DNA of 64,000 nt from CBDANW01 sp965197825 (GCA_965197825.1 CBDANW010000002.1:1240001-1304000), one strand, 5' to 3'; shown: positions 35,605-43,032, counted from the stretch's first letter. Numbers and translations: made by a program. The notes: a model not told the origin generated them from the letters alone.

Positions 35605-35706
35605 CCAGAAGCCAACGAGACGATCGTCGCGCCCCAGCCGCCTCGCCCCAGCCGCCTCGCCCCGGAGGCGCTTCCCGATATTCCGTCAATCGCCGGTGTT
35701 GTAAGA
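35605..35706 (-). pseudogene. Duplicated 3' fragment of the Smr-domain gene
   Basis: On the minus strand this stretch encodes LTEYREAPPGRGGWG and matches the end of the Smr gene at 40094-40423 (compare 40116-40206) at nucleotide level, with some substitutions and a 14 bp internal duplication (AGCCGCCTCGCCCC). The two copies flank the transposase and membrane-protein segment of about 4.4 kb. The similarity stops at about 35706. Confidence 0.7.
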
Positions 35707-35877
35707 AATAGCAGGCCCAGTTTTGCCCGTATGCAGCCAGGCGACACATAAACCTTTTAGATAAAGTACTTTATGGGAAAGTGTGCCAATCTTAGTTGGG
35801 AATTGAAACGGCTCCAAACTCCGTGGTTTGATGGCGTTGGACAAAACAAAATCAAGCCGCGAAGAAAGGAAGCCGAG

Positions 35878-36919
35878 ATGGGAAGTCTGCTACGTTCGGT
35901 CAAGAAACGCAAGAAGTCGCGTCGTTTGGGTGAGGTCGAGATGGTGAGGCACGAGGATTACGGGGAACTCGCGCTGGACGCCAAGGTAGAGATGATCCGT
36001 TCGTTGGTCCCCCTTGGTCTAATGCACGTTCACGAGTTGCTCGACGACGGAGTGAAGGCGTTGGCGGGAGAGCGATAGTCTCGCAAGGACGAGCTGGAGC
36101 GCGGTCGCCGTCCCGGAAGCAACCCGGGCACGGTAGGGCTTGGCGGCCAGCGGGTACCGATCCGTGTGCCACGGGTTCGGAGCATCGAGGAGGAGAGATT
36201 CCGCTTCGCTGCTACGAGGCGGTGAGCCACGGCGGTGAGGTGAATGATCTTCTGCTGAAACGAGTTCTCTACGGAATCTCTTGTCGCAACTACGAGGCGG
36301 CAGCGGAAGCGATTCCGGGCGCCATCGGGCTGTCGAGCTCAACGGTGTCCCGAGGGTTCGTGCAAGCGAGCGCTGCGAAGCTGCGGGAGATGCAGGAACG
36401 GGATCTGACCGGCGAGGATGTGGTGGCGCTGTTTCTGGATGGGAAGACATTCGCCGAGGCAACGATGGTCGTGGCTCTGGGCATCACGCTTTGCGGGGAA
36501 AAACGCTTCTTGGGCTTCGTGGAGACGGACACGGAGAACGGGCAGGTGTTGACGCCGTTCCTGCGTTCACTGCTCGAGCGGGGACTCGATATCTCCCAGG
36601 GTCTGCTGGTGATCATCGACGGCGGCAAGGGTCTCCAAGCGGCAGTCAAGAAGGCATTCCGTAAGCGGGCCCTGATACAACGCTGCCAGTGGCACAAACG
36701 TGAAAACGTAGTGAGCTACCTGTCCAAGGGCGAGCAGGCGTCATGGCGCAAGCGGCTCCAGTGGGCCTACAACAGGCCGGAGTACGAAGAGGCCCTCACT
36801 GCGCTCGAGCAACTCCACGGTGAGTTAGAAGAGCGGAACCAATCCGCAGCTGGCAGCCTGGAGGAAGGCCTCGAGGAGACGCTGACGTTGCATCGACTCG
36901 GCGTGCACGCGGTGCTGGG
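35878..36919 (+). pseudogene. IS256/mutator-type transposase, decayed and 3' truncated
   Basis: It starts probably at ATG 35878 (MGSLLRSVKK, after AAGGAAG). The frame is stopped by TAG at 36076-36078, where the family motif GERYSRKDELERG predicts Tyr. A further one-base shift near 36190 (in GGAGGAGAGATT) separates VRSIEEE from IPLRCYEAVSHGGE. The rest is a good DDE transposase body: FLDGKTF near 36436, VIIDGGKGL near 36612 and RCQWHKRENV near 36680. It then ends at HAVLG (about 36919), where the third catalytic region should follow, and passes in frame into TetR-like sequence. Inactive. Confidence 0.82.
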
Positions 36920-37430
36920 TTACTACGACTACGTCCAGGCGGAGCACAAGGCGCGTGCCGAGGCTAGCTTCCCGGAAAGCGCGGATCTTCGCACCCGGTT
37001 GGGGGTGGCCATGCACACCAAGCTCGACATACTTAAGGGTGACCGAGGGCTGCTGGCAGCCCTCTTCCGATACGGTGGTGACCCCGACCATCCCCTTTCC
37101 TGGTTCGGAGAGGCGACGCAGCACCAGAGAGAACTGAGCGAAGCCGTTTTCGAGACCGCTCTCGGCAACGAGCGATTCCCGGAGGACATACGGCGCATCG
37201 CTCCCCGGCTTCTCTGGACGCTCCACATGGGCATCGTTCTCTACTTCGTTTTCGATCGGTCACCAGGACAAGAAAAAACACGAAGGCTCACCGACGGCGC
37301 GCTCGATCTCGTCGTGCAATCGAAACGGATCGTAACGAACCCTTTACTTCGGCCGTTGCGAGAGAAAGTGATCGTGCTGCTCGAGGACGCAGGATTGTTG
37401 CCGCGACTCGCTCCTCAGGAGCGCACATGA
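36918..37430 (+). pseudogene. C-terminal domain of a TetR-family regulator fused in frame to the transposase
   Basis: From about 36918 the frame encodes YYDYVQAEHKARAE, then DLRTRLGVAMHTKLDIL, GLLAALFRYGGDP, LLWTLHMGIVLYFVFDRSPG and TRRLTDGALDLVV. This is the ligand-binding half of a TetR regulator of the type that begins after ...FPSKE-LVL. The DNA-binding HTH is absent. The joined frame 36222-37430 is therefore a transposase-TetR chimera without a stop between the parts. The regulator probably once controlled the membrane-protein genes that follow. Confidence 0.75.
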
Positions 37431-37454
37431 TCGAGGGAACCCCGTCCCTCGATC
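37429..37454. promoter_or_regulatory. 9-bp hairpin before the membrane-protein operon
   Basis: GATCGAGGG (37429-37437) is the exact reverse complement of 37446-37454, with an 8-base loop. It overlaps the stop codon of the chimeric frame and is followed by TCTTAGGAGA, the ribosome site of the next gene. No U-tract is seen, so it is an attenuator-like or operator-like site rather than a clear terminator. Confidence 0.45.
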
Positions 37455-37470
37455 TCTTAGGAGAAACCTC

Positions 37471-37834
37471 ATGAACAGAATCAACCGATATCAGTGGTTG
37501 GCGGCAGGTTTGCTAGTCATGGCGTGCGTCTGGCGCATGAGCACGAGCGCAGGACAGTACCTTCTCCGCCCGCCCGAGGGAGGAACTGTGCTCCTAAGGG
37601 CTCCTCGCCCTGTTGTGGCCATGGTCGGCCGGCACCGGCCGAATCGTCATTCGCGGGGCCGTGGTTGCGATGGCCGTCATAGCCGTTGCGCGGCCGTCCC
37701 AGTTCCTCTACCTTCTTCTGCAGTTCATCGTGAACCCGGGAGCGTGGCCAGCCTTGCTCGCCTTGCTCGCTGGTCCAATTGTCGTCCCGGTGGTTTTGTT
37801 CACGTCCAAGACCTGGCGAACCAGCAGGGGAGCC
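37471..37834 (+). CDS. Small hydrophobic membrane protein, probable frameshift
   Basis: ATG 37471 follows TAGGAGAAACCTC, a good ribosome site. The first 42 residues contain one hydrophobic segment (WLAAGLLVMACVW). After TVLL, near 37593-37605, this frame loses coding character, while the next frame continues as membrane sequence (GLLALLWPWSAG, then FLYLLLQFIVNPGAWPALLALLAGP). A one-base error or mutation there would restore a protein of about 120 residues with three helices. In the shifted frame there is no stop before the following gene, so a true fusion with it is also possible. Family unknown. Confidence 0.5.
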
Positions 37835-38725
37835 ATGTCGACAGCTCCCAACCGAAAACCGCGGATGGCCTTGGCCGCTCTCATTCTCGCCACCGCCCTC
37901 GGCGTGCTGCTCTACCGGTTCCTCGTTCATCACGGCTTGGAGCAGACATCGGCGCTCTTCATCGGACTCCCCGCCCTACTTGCGGTCGTTGTCGTTCTGA
38001 CGGTCGAGCCCCAGAACGCGCGCGGCATGATCTGCAAGGCGATCGCGGTCATGCTGCTCGCCTCGGGAATCTTTCTCCGTGAGGGATTCATTTGCATCCT
38101 GATGGCGGCCCCACTCTTCCTAGGCGTCGGGCTTGTCATCGCCGCGTTTGTCGAGCGAACAAGAAAAAATTTGCCCGGCCCCGGTGCCGTTTCGTGTGTA
38201 GTGCTACTGAGCACCACGATGAGCTTCGAGGTGGTCACCGAGCAGTGGAGTCTTCCGCGTGAAGAGGTCGTCCACGTTGATCGTGTAATCGAAGCCAACA
38301 GCAATGAAGTAAGTGAGCTTCTTTCACAAACGCCTCGCTTCGAGAAGGAGCTGCCTGCTTTTCTCAAGCTCGGCTTCCCAACCCCGAGACTTGCGTCGGG
38401 CTCGGGGGCAGCGATCGGAGACGTCCGAGTCATTCTGTTCGCCGGAGGTGAGGGCGAGCCGGGTGAGTTGGTTCTGGAGGTGATCGACTCGCAGCCGGGC
38501 CACGTCCGGTTCCGCGCCGTCTCGGACGAAAGCCATATCGCCCATTGGCTGACATGGAAAGAAGCCGAGGTGGAATGGCAAGCGGTCGGATCTCGGCGGA
38601 CGCGTATTCAGTGGACGTTACGTTACCGTCGTGAGCTCGACCCCTACTGGTACTTCGCTCCCTGGGAGCGCTATGCGGTTTCCCTTGGCCGCAGGCTATT
38701 TGATCGACACCGTGGCCACGCCTGA
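37835..38725 (+). CDS. Membrane protein with C-terminal SRPBCC-like domain
   Basis: ATG 37835 begins MSTAPNRKPR, followed by four membrane helices (to about residue 135: LAALILATALGVLLYRFLV, FIGLPALLAVVVVLTV, then FICILMAAPLFLGVGLVI) and a soluble part of about 150 residues that looks like an SRPBCC/polyketide-cyclase fold (EVVHVDRVIEANSNEV, then FLKLGFPTPR and WTLRYRRELDPYWYFAPWER). I have seen this combination described only as uncharacterised. It lies in a run of membrane-protein genes downstream of the TetR remnant. The helix-grip fold suggests binding of a lipid or hydrophobic ligand. Confidence 0.65.
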   Translation: MSTAPNRKPRMALAALILATALGVLLYRFLVHHGLEQTSALFIGLPALLAVVVVLTVEPQNARGMICKAIAVMLLASGIFLREGFICILMAAPLFLGVGLVIAAFVERTRKNLPGPGAVSCVVLLSTTMSFEVVTEQWSLPREEVVHVDRVIEANSNEVSELLSQTPRFEKELPAFLKLGFPTPRLASGSGAAIGDVRVILFAGGEGEPGELVLEVIDSQPGHVRFRAVSDESHIAHWLTWKEAEVEWQAVGSRRTRIQWTLRYRRELDPYWYFAPWERYAVSLGRRLFDRHRGHA

Positions 38726-38737
38726 GGAGAACAATCG

Positions 38738-39229
38738 GTGATTGACCGCGCGCTGATCGTCCGCGCCGTAGGACTCTACTTGCCAACGGTGCTAACGCTC
38801 ATCGCCTGGCTCTGGACGCGCCCTCTAGTGCGGGAACGAGCAGGCGTTCTCCTAGCTTGCGTCTGGAACCTTGTAACGCTCTTGATCCTAAACGGACTCG
38901 CCGCTCGGCTCGGCTGGTGGAGCTTCGAGGCCGAGGGTGGACTTCTGATGGGAATGCCGGTGGATCTGTACCTGGGCTGGGTTCTCTTTTGGGAAGCCCT
39001 TCCCGCCTTGGCGTTTCGCAGAGTTCACCTCGCGCTCGTGGTAGCGGTCATGGTTTGGCTCGATCTCCTCGCGATGCCGCAGGCGACGCCTGTCGTGCGG
39101 CTCGGGACGAACTGGCTGCTCGGTGAAGCCACCGGTGTTGCTTTGTGCCTCGTTGCCGTCACAGCTATTGGCTCGATGGACGGCCGAAGATCGGAACCTC
39201 CCCGCCCGGGCGTTCCTGCAAGGTGGTAG
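38738..39229 (+). CDS. Uncharacterised membrane protein (carotenoid-cyclase-like topology)
   Basis: 163 residues with four or five hydrophobic helices. The segment LGWWSFEAEGG...GMPVDLYLGWVLFWEALPAL recalls membrane enzymes that act on polyprenoids, but there is no diagnostic motif. The start is GTG 38738, 12 bp after the previous gene, and the stop overlaps the proposed start of the next by 7 bp. Part of the same operon; function unknown. Confidence 0.65.
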   Translation: MIDRALIVRAVGLYLPTVLTLIAWLWTRPLVRERAGVLLACVWNLVTLLILNGLAARLGWWSFEAEGGLLMGMPVDLYLGWVLFWEALPALAFRRVHLALVVAVMVWLDLLAMPQATPVVRLGTNWLLGEATGVALCLVAVTAIGSMDGRRSEPPRPGVPARW

Positions 39230-40074
39230 CCTTTTCCGGCCTCGTACTGGTCGTTGTGCCCCAAGTCATCATGGAGCAAACAGGTGGAGACTGGGCCGGA
39301 TTGTTGAGCCGGTCGGGCAGGAGCTTGAGCCTCGCGCTGCAAGCGCTCGCGATCCCCGCCATTGTAGGGCTCAGCGCCGTTCAAGAGTTCGCGAGCCGTG
39401 GCCGCGGGACTCCACTCCCCTACGACCCGCCGAAACGTCTGGTCACCACGGGTCCCTACGCGTACGTGGCCAACCCCATGCAACTTTCAGCGGTGCTGCT
39501 GTTCGTTGCGTGGGGGCTAGTCTTGCAGAACCTTTGGATCGCCGCCGCCGGCATCGTGGCCCACATCTTCAGCGCCGGCCTGGCGGGATGGTCGGAGAAA
39601 CAGGATCTCAGCGAGCGTTTCGGCGATCGGTGGCAATGCTATCGTCGGGAGGTCCGGAACTGGTGGCCGCGCTGGCGCCACTGGCATGCTTCAGGCTCCG
39701 AAGCGGCTACTCCGAAGGCCCGGCTCTACATCGCGGCCGGTTGCGCCCCGTGCTCTCAAATCCAGCAATGGTTCTCGCGCCGGAACCCGGCGGCGCTGAT
39801 GATTGTGCCGGCCCGAGACCATCCGAACCGCGATCTCGATCGCATCACCTACGATCCGCAGAACGGGTGCGCCGAGGAATCCGGCATCGCTGGGCTTGCT
39901 CGTGGTCTGGAGCACATCAACTTGGCGTACGCCTGGCTTGCCTTCGTGATGCGGCTTCCTATCCTGCGCTCCTTCTTGCAGCTCGTTGCAGATGCCTCAG
40001 GTGCAACGCCTCGCCGGGTGCGCCGCTCTACCTCAGGGAATCCGCGGTCGATTCCCAGTCGCGGGAACCATTGA
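39223..40074 (+). CDS. Isoprenylcysteine methyltransferase-like membrane protein with thioredoxin-like/DUF393 tail
   Basis: GTG 39223, overlapping the previous stop, gives a membrane protein. The first half (residues about 1-150) is ICMT/PEMT-like, with RLVTTGPYAYVANPMQL near residue 72 and ERFGDRWQCYRREVRNWWPR near 130, the SAM-binding region of that family. The second half (about 160-275) has CAPCSQI near 175 and a GLEHINLAYAWLAFVMRLP segment resembling DUF393/DCC thiol-disulphide proteins. Fusion of the two is unusual. It ends the four-gene membrane operon. Likely substrates are prenyl or lipid compounds; this is inference from fold only. Confidence 0.65.
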   Translation: MVAFSGLVLVVVPQVIMEQTGGDWAGLLSRSGRSLSLALQALAIPAIVGLSAVQEFASRGRGTPLPYDPPKRLVTTGPYAYVANPMQLSAVLLFVAWGLVLQNLWIAAAGIVAHIFSAGLAGWSEKQDLSERFGDRWQCYRREVRNWWPRWRHWHASGSEAATPKARLYIAAGCAPCSQIQQWFSRRNPAALMIVPARDHPNRDLDRITYDPQNGCAEESGIAGLARGLEHINLAYAWLAFVMRLPILRSFLQLVADASGATPRRVRRSTSGNPRSIPSRGNH

Positions 40075-40093
40075 CGTTAGTGGAACTCGGTCC

Positions 40094-40423
40094 CTAATCG
40101 CCGGCGGGTGGCCGAGCTGACGACGCCAACCAAACGATCGTTGCGCCCCAGCCGCCTCGCCCCGGAGGCGCTTCCCGATACTCAGTCACCCGCGGATGTT
40201 GCGAGAGAATGCGGCGCACCACTTCCTTTTGAACGCCTTTTCCGCGCCCGTGGATGAGACGCACTTCCTGAAAGCCAGCCTCGATGGCAGCCTCCAAGTA
40301 AGACTCGACAACCGAGGGAATGTCCCGGGGCGAGAAGCTGTGAAGATCGATGCTGTCTTCGACCGGCACGCGGACCGGATCGGAGAAGGGTTCATCCGGT
40401 TCGTCGGTATCAGAAGTCATCAT
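40094..40423 (-). CDS. Smr-domain protein
   Basis: A small MutS2-related (Smr) domain protein of about 109 residues. It has SIDLHSFSPRDIPSVVESYL, LIHGRGKG near residue 62 (the catalytic H-G-x-G loop) and REAPPGRGGWGATIVWL at the end. Smr domains nick DNA or RNA. ATG 40421-40423 is preferred to upstream starts because it is the first after the tRNA-Sec 3' end copy, which stops only two bases before it. Its 3' part is duplicated at 35605-35706. Confidence 0.85.
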   Translation of the reverse strand: MMTSDTDEPDEPFSDPVRVPVEDSIDLHSFSPRDIPSVVESYLEAAIEAGFQEVRLIHGRGKGVQKEVVRRILSQHPRVTEYREAPPGRGGWGATIVWLASSARPPAGD

Positions 40424-40425
40424 CG

Positions 40426-40453
40426 TCTGGCGGAAGTGCGTGGGAATCGAACC
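40426..40453 (-). repeat. 28-bp copy of the tRNA-Sec 3' end
   Basis: It is identical to 42087-42114, the end of the tRNA-Sec gene including the acceptor strand and CCA. It lies directly upstream of the Smr start codon. The 28-base match, in the same orientation as the complete gene, suggests an attachment-site remnant left by integration at tRNA-Sec. Confidence 0.75.
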
Positions 40454-40561
40454 GCCGTCTGACTCGGCTGAGTTTAGCACCCACGTTGATTGACGGCGGA
40501 AGCGATCCGCGGAACCGTCTGACCAAACCTTTTTGGCAACCACGTTCAATGACGGCCGAAA
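40454..40561. repeat. Pair of GCCGTC/GACGGC intergenic repeats
   Basis: Unit one (40454-40502) runs GCCGTCTGACTCGGC... to TTGATTGACGGCGGAAG. Unit two (about 40513-40561) runs ACCGTCTGACC... to TCAATGACGGCCGAAAG. The pair sits exactly between two partial tRNA-Sec copies. Confidence 0.7.
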
Positions 40562-40573
40562 GCTTCCCCGAAG

Positions 40574-40639
40574 TGGCGGAAGTGCATGGGAATCGAACCC
40601 ATCGTCCCCGCGGTTAGGCGAGGACCATCGGATTTGAAG
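40574..40639 (-). repeat. 66-bp divergent 3' half of a tRNA-Sec gene
   Basis: It contains the sequence from the UCA anticodon loop (CTTCAAATCC) through a long variable arm and T-arm to GCACTTCCGCCA. Compared with the complete gene at 42089-42186, the variable-arm and T-stem bases differ, but in compensating pairs (for example ATGGG/CCCAT instead of GTGGG/CCCAC). It is thus the half of another real tRNA-Sec, not a random decay product. The 5' half is missing, and its place is taken by the end of an unrelated gene. This is the arrangement expected at the far end of an element integrated into tRNA-Sec. Confidence 0.75.
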
Positions 40640-40657
40640 GCACGTGGCCGACGGGCC

Positions 40658-40769
40658 TCACGCCACCGGAGCATTATAGTTAAAGCAATCGCAAGCGATC
40701 TTCCACGTTCCATCGCTCTGCTTCTCCACGATCGTCAAGAATTTGCCGGTACGGTACGAGCGGGCAGTG
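40658..40769 (-). pseudogene. C-terminal remnant of a SnoaL/DUF4440-like protein
   Basis: The minus strand encodes about 36 residues (SYRTGKFLTIVEKQSDGTWK, then IACDCFNYNAPVA and TGA at 40658-40660), typical of the last strands of NTF2-like DUF4440 proteins. An in-frame TAG lies immediately upstream and nothing further of the family is found. The remnant abuts the partial tRNA-Sec and probably marks where foreign DNA was joined. Confidence 0.6.
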
Positions 40770-40791
40770 TCCTAATTTGACCGGATGGGCT

Positions 40792-41076
40792 TCAGGATTT
40801 CGTTTGGTGTTCGGCAACGATAGCTGCTCGGACGGCAGCTTTGGGTGAGTCAATCGGGGCTCCGTGAATAACGGCCGTCACGCGCCGATCAACCGACCAT
40901 GCGTAGCATTTGGTTGCCGTGGGATGGCCCTCAAGCTCGAAGACGAGAACCTCACCCTCCCAAGCAACCTCACCCCTAAAAAGCTCCCGTACGACAGAGC
41001 GTGATAGCAGTCTTGCCGCCGAGCCATGAGTGGCAAGGATGGCTTTCTCGAACTCTGAAACCGGTAGTTCGTTCAC
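40792..41076 (-). CDS. Hypothetical protein (94 aa)
   Basis: A small acidic-neutral protein with the pattern FELEGHPTATKCYAWSVDR...VTAVIHGAPIDSPKAAVRAAI. Its start overlaps the stop of the upstream gene by 4 bp (ATGA type), so it is translationally coupled to it. No family recognised. It lies on the segment bounded by complete and partial tRNA-Sec copies, so it is probably cargo of an integrated element. Confidence 0.65.
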   Translation of the reverse strand: MNELPVSEFEKAILATHGSAARLLSRSVVRELFRGEVAWEGEVLVFELEGHPTATKCYAWSVDRRVTAVIHGAPIDSPKAAVRAAIVAEHQTKS

Positions 41077-41816
41077 TCCGATTCAGGCTCGTCATCGTCG
41101 TTCAGAACCACAGCTCGCTCCGCCCTTCGCCCCATTAGAACTAGCCAGTCCTTTAGATCGTCATAGTCCCCCTGACTGAGCTTGGCTGGCCACTGCAATA
41201 CAACTTGGCCTCCATTAAGGGTAATTGTGTCTTGGTTCATGCTTGGCCTCGGCGTAAGAGCATCGGGCGCTGGCTGTAGCAAGCCGTGCTTGGAAGTTGC
41301 CGGTTCACCTTCCTTCTCCGTGCTCTCATCGCCGGTCAGTTTACCGCCATTCGCCATATTTACAAACGCCAACGTTTTGCGGAATTGCTTGATAAAATCA
41401 ACACTTCCATTATCGGTAAACCCAAGGCTCTTTCGGAGGTAGTAGCGAAGCGTCCCGTCTGATGGGAGCACCCCCTTGAAGTGCTTAAACACCGTGTCGT
41501 GAACTTTCGGAAAGAACGCTGCGCGACGAATTGCAACGTCTCTCTCACGCGATTCCGGCCTGTCGTCCCGAATGATATCGAGCGCAAGGCTGCTTAGCTT
41601 CACCTCATCGTCACTACACTTCTCAATAAGCCCAAAACCTCTAAGTGATGCTAGCGTGACACTTCCAACGCCAGATTTCGGGCTGTATCCCAGGTGCGCT
41701 ACAACGATTTCTACCGGTGCCGCGCGGGAAGGCTCCTTCTCGTAGAAAATGCGGGCCTTGTCGAGCGCCGCCTTCAAATCAAGACTTGGTGCTTTTGGGC
41801 TACGCGGTCTTGTCAT
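41073..41816 (-). CDS. Hypothetical protein, winged-helix-like (247 aa)
   Basis: The N-terminal 150 residues look like a winged-helix or DUF5343-type region (ALDKARIFYEKEPSRAAPVEIV, then LRGFGLIEKCSDDEVKLSSLALDII, then LRYYLRKSLGFTDN). The C-terminal end (TITLNGGQVVLQWPAKLSQGDYDDLKDWLVLM) resembles short motifs found in mobile-element and phage-linked proteins. A good sigma-70 promoter lies upstream. It forms a two-gene operon with the 94-residue protein inside the tRNA-Sec-bounded segment. Function unknown. Confidence 0.7.
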   Translation of the reverse strand: MTRPRSPKAPSLDLKAALDKARIFYEKEPSRAAPVEIVVAHLGYSPKSGVGSVTLASLRGFGLIEKCSDDEVKLSSLALDIIRDDRPESRERDVAIRRAAFFPKVHDTVFKHFKGVLPSDGTLRYYLRKSLGFTDNGSVDFIKQFRKTLAFVNMANGGKLTGDESTEKEGEPATSKHGLLQPAPDALTPRPSMNQDTITLNGGQVVLQWPAKLSQGDYDDLKDWLVLMGRRAERAVVLNDDDEPESE

Positions 41817-41846
41817 TTTGGGTCTATCCCTTCTCCACGCATTGGG

Positions 41847-41875
41847 ATGGTAGCCCTTTTACCTCATCCTGTCAA
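41847..41875 (-). promoter_or_regulatory. Sigma-70 promoter of the two-gene cargo operon
   Basis: On the minus strand TTGACA (41870-41875) is followed after 17 bp by TACCAT (41847-41852). The start codon at 41816 is about 25 bp beyond the expected transcription start. Confidence 0.65.
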
Positions 41876-41944
41876 CCCACTTTAAGCCTAAATTGACTCA
41901 TTTTTTATCTTTACATTTCCTCTCGATTGGAGATAATATGTACC

Positions 41945-41992
41945 CATGAAGCAAAAAGCCCCCCGAAGGCAACACCCTCAGAGGGCTTCATG
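41945..41992 (-). terminator. Rho-independent terminator downstream of tRNA-Sec
   Basis: Read on the minus strand, AAGCCCTC...GGGGGGCTT forms a GC-rich hairpin followed by TTTTTGC. An outer CATGAAGC/GCTTCATG pair (41945-41952 with 41985-41992) extends the structure. It lies about 100 bp downstream of the tRNA-Sec 3' end and upstream of the cargo operon promoter. Confidence 0.7.
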
Positions 41993-42088
41993 TATTGGGG
42001 CGGCGTGGCTGGTGCCCGGGACGGTCCCTACAGCCTGTCCTCTCTGGGTTCGATTCCCACGTTGATTGACGGCCTACATGAAACAATC

Positions 42089-42186
42089 TGGCGGAAGTGC
42101 GTGGGAATCGAACCCACCGCGCCCACGGCTAAGAGGGCGCCATCGGATTTGAAGTCCGTGCGAGCCACCAGACCCGAGTCACTTCC
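42089..42186 (-). tRNA. selC: tRNA-Sec (anticodon UCA)
   Basis: A 98-nt gene including CCA. The acceptor strands GGAAGTG and CACTTCC pair, the discriminator is G73, the anticodon stem CGGA/TCCG frames CTTCAAA with anticodon TCA (complement at 42150-42152), the variable arm is long and fully paired, and the T-arm is GTGGG-TTCGATT-CCCAC. These are the hallmarks of bacterial selenocysteine tRNA. It implies that the organism makes selenoproteins, although none was recognised in the window. An extended -10 promoter lies upstream and a terminator downstream, so it is probably expressed. Confidence 0.92.
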
Positions 42187-42199
42187 TAGGTTGGAACGA

Positions 42200-42208
42200 A
42201 TTATATCA
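42200..42208 (-). promoter_or_regulatory. Extended -10 promoter of tRNA-Sec
   Basis: TGATATAAT on the minus strand ends 13 bp before the tRNA 5' end, suitable for initiation shortly upstream of the mature tRNA. It is the same TGnTATAAT type as at 6712 and 52149. Confidence 0.6.
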
Positions 42209-42318
42209 GCGCCGCTTGCTGCGCTCAGGGCCTTTGTTACCGGTAATCCATGAACCAGTGTTGTGATCTCACCCGTGTCCGTTTGCCGTGCTAACGGCTT
42301 TGGCTTACAAGAGCACGC

Positions 42319-43032
42319 CTATCTACCCTTGAACTCGAGCTGGATCAGCTCGAAGTCCGTATTGGATCGGGGTTGGTGGCTCTGCGCGTCCATCCATATC
42401 GTGTCTCCCGCCTCGAAGGCGATCTCCTGCTCCGTCCCGTCCTCCAGACCGAGCACGCCCGCGCCATCCGTCAGAAAAACGGACACCGATGCAGGATGTG
42501 AGTGCCTTTGGGTTTCCTCACCAGCGGCATACGTGATTCGAACCGCTCGCACGTCGTCGTTCTCGAGCTGTACTTTGTAGTGATCCGGTTCGGAAACGGT
42601 CGGATCGGTGGAATCAGAGGTCGCGGCGGCTTGGCCTTTGCCTTTTAGCTCGATCTGGATCAGCTCGAAGTCCGTATCGGCTCGGGGCTGGTGGCTCTGA
42701 GCTTCCATCCATATCGTGTCTCCCGCCTTGAAGGCGATCTCCTGCTCCGTCCCGTCCTCCAGACCGAGCACGCCTGCGCCGTCCGTCAGAAAGACGGACA
42801 CCGATGCAGGATGTGAGTGCATTCCAGTTTCCTCGCCAGCGGCATACGTGATTCGGACCGCTCGCACGTGATCGTTCTCGAACTCCACTTTGTAGTGATC
42901 GGACTCGGATACCGTCGGGTCCATTGAATCGCCAGTCGAGGCCGCTTCTTCGGTTGCCACATCCGGCACCGCCTCCTCTGCTGGTTGGCAGCCGATGAGT
43001 GAAACAAGACTTATGAAAAGGCGATTATGCAT
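42319..43032 (-). CDS. Lipoprotein with two nearly identical cupin domains
   Basis: The signal region ends VSLIGCQ, a lipobox near residue 15. Two cupin domains of about 95 residues follow (about 45-130 and 145-235). They share almost the same sequence (HYKVEFENDHVRAVRITYAA, then HSHPASVSVFLTDGAGV, EDGTEQEIAF, AGDTIWM). At DNA level the repeats 42325-42600 and 42635-42900 are also very similar, so the duplication is recent. The HSHP motif and following Glu/His residues could bind a metal. Role unknown; a periplasmic small-molecule or metal binder is likely. Confidence 0.82.
   Translation of the reverse strand: MHNRLFISLVSLIGCQPAEEAVPDVATEEAASTGDSMDPTVSESDHYKVEFENDHVRAVRITYAAGEETGMHSHPASVSVFLTDGAGVLGLEDGTEQEIAFKAGDTIWMEAQSHQPRADTDFELIQIELKGKGQAAATSDSTDPTVSEPDHYKVQLENDDVRAVRITYAAGEETQRHSHPASVSVFLTDGAGVLGLEDGTEQEIAFEAGDTIWMDAQSHQPRSNTDFELIQLEFKGR

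Noticed and set aside
40750..40770. GCAGTGTCCTA resembling the end of the element at 4087
   Set aside because: Only about nine bases agree and no opposite end exists nearby.
42000..42061. A tRNA-like plus-strand segment ending GGGTTCGATTCCCAC
   Set aside because: Only the T-arm word fits; no acceptor, D-arm or anticodon arm pairs with it. It probably derives from a tRNA-Sec 3' piece joined to a repeat fragment.
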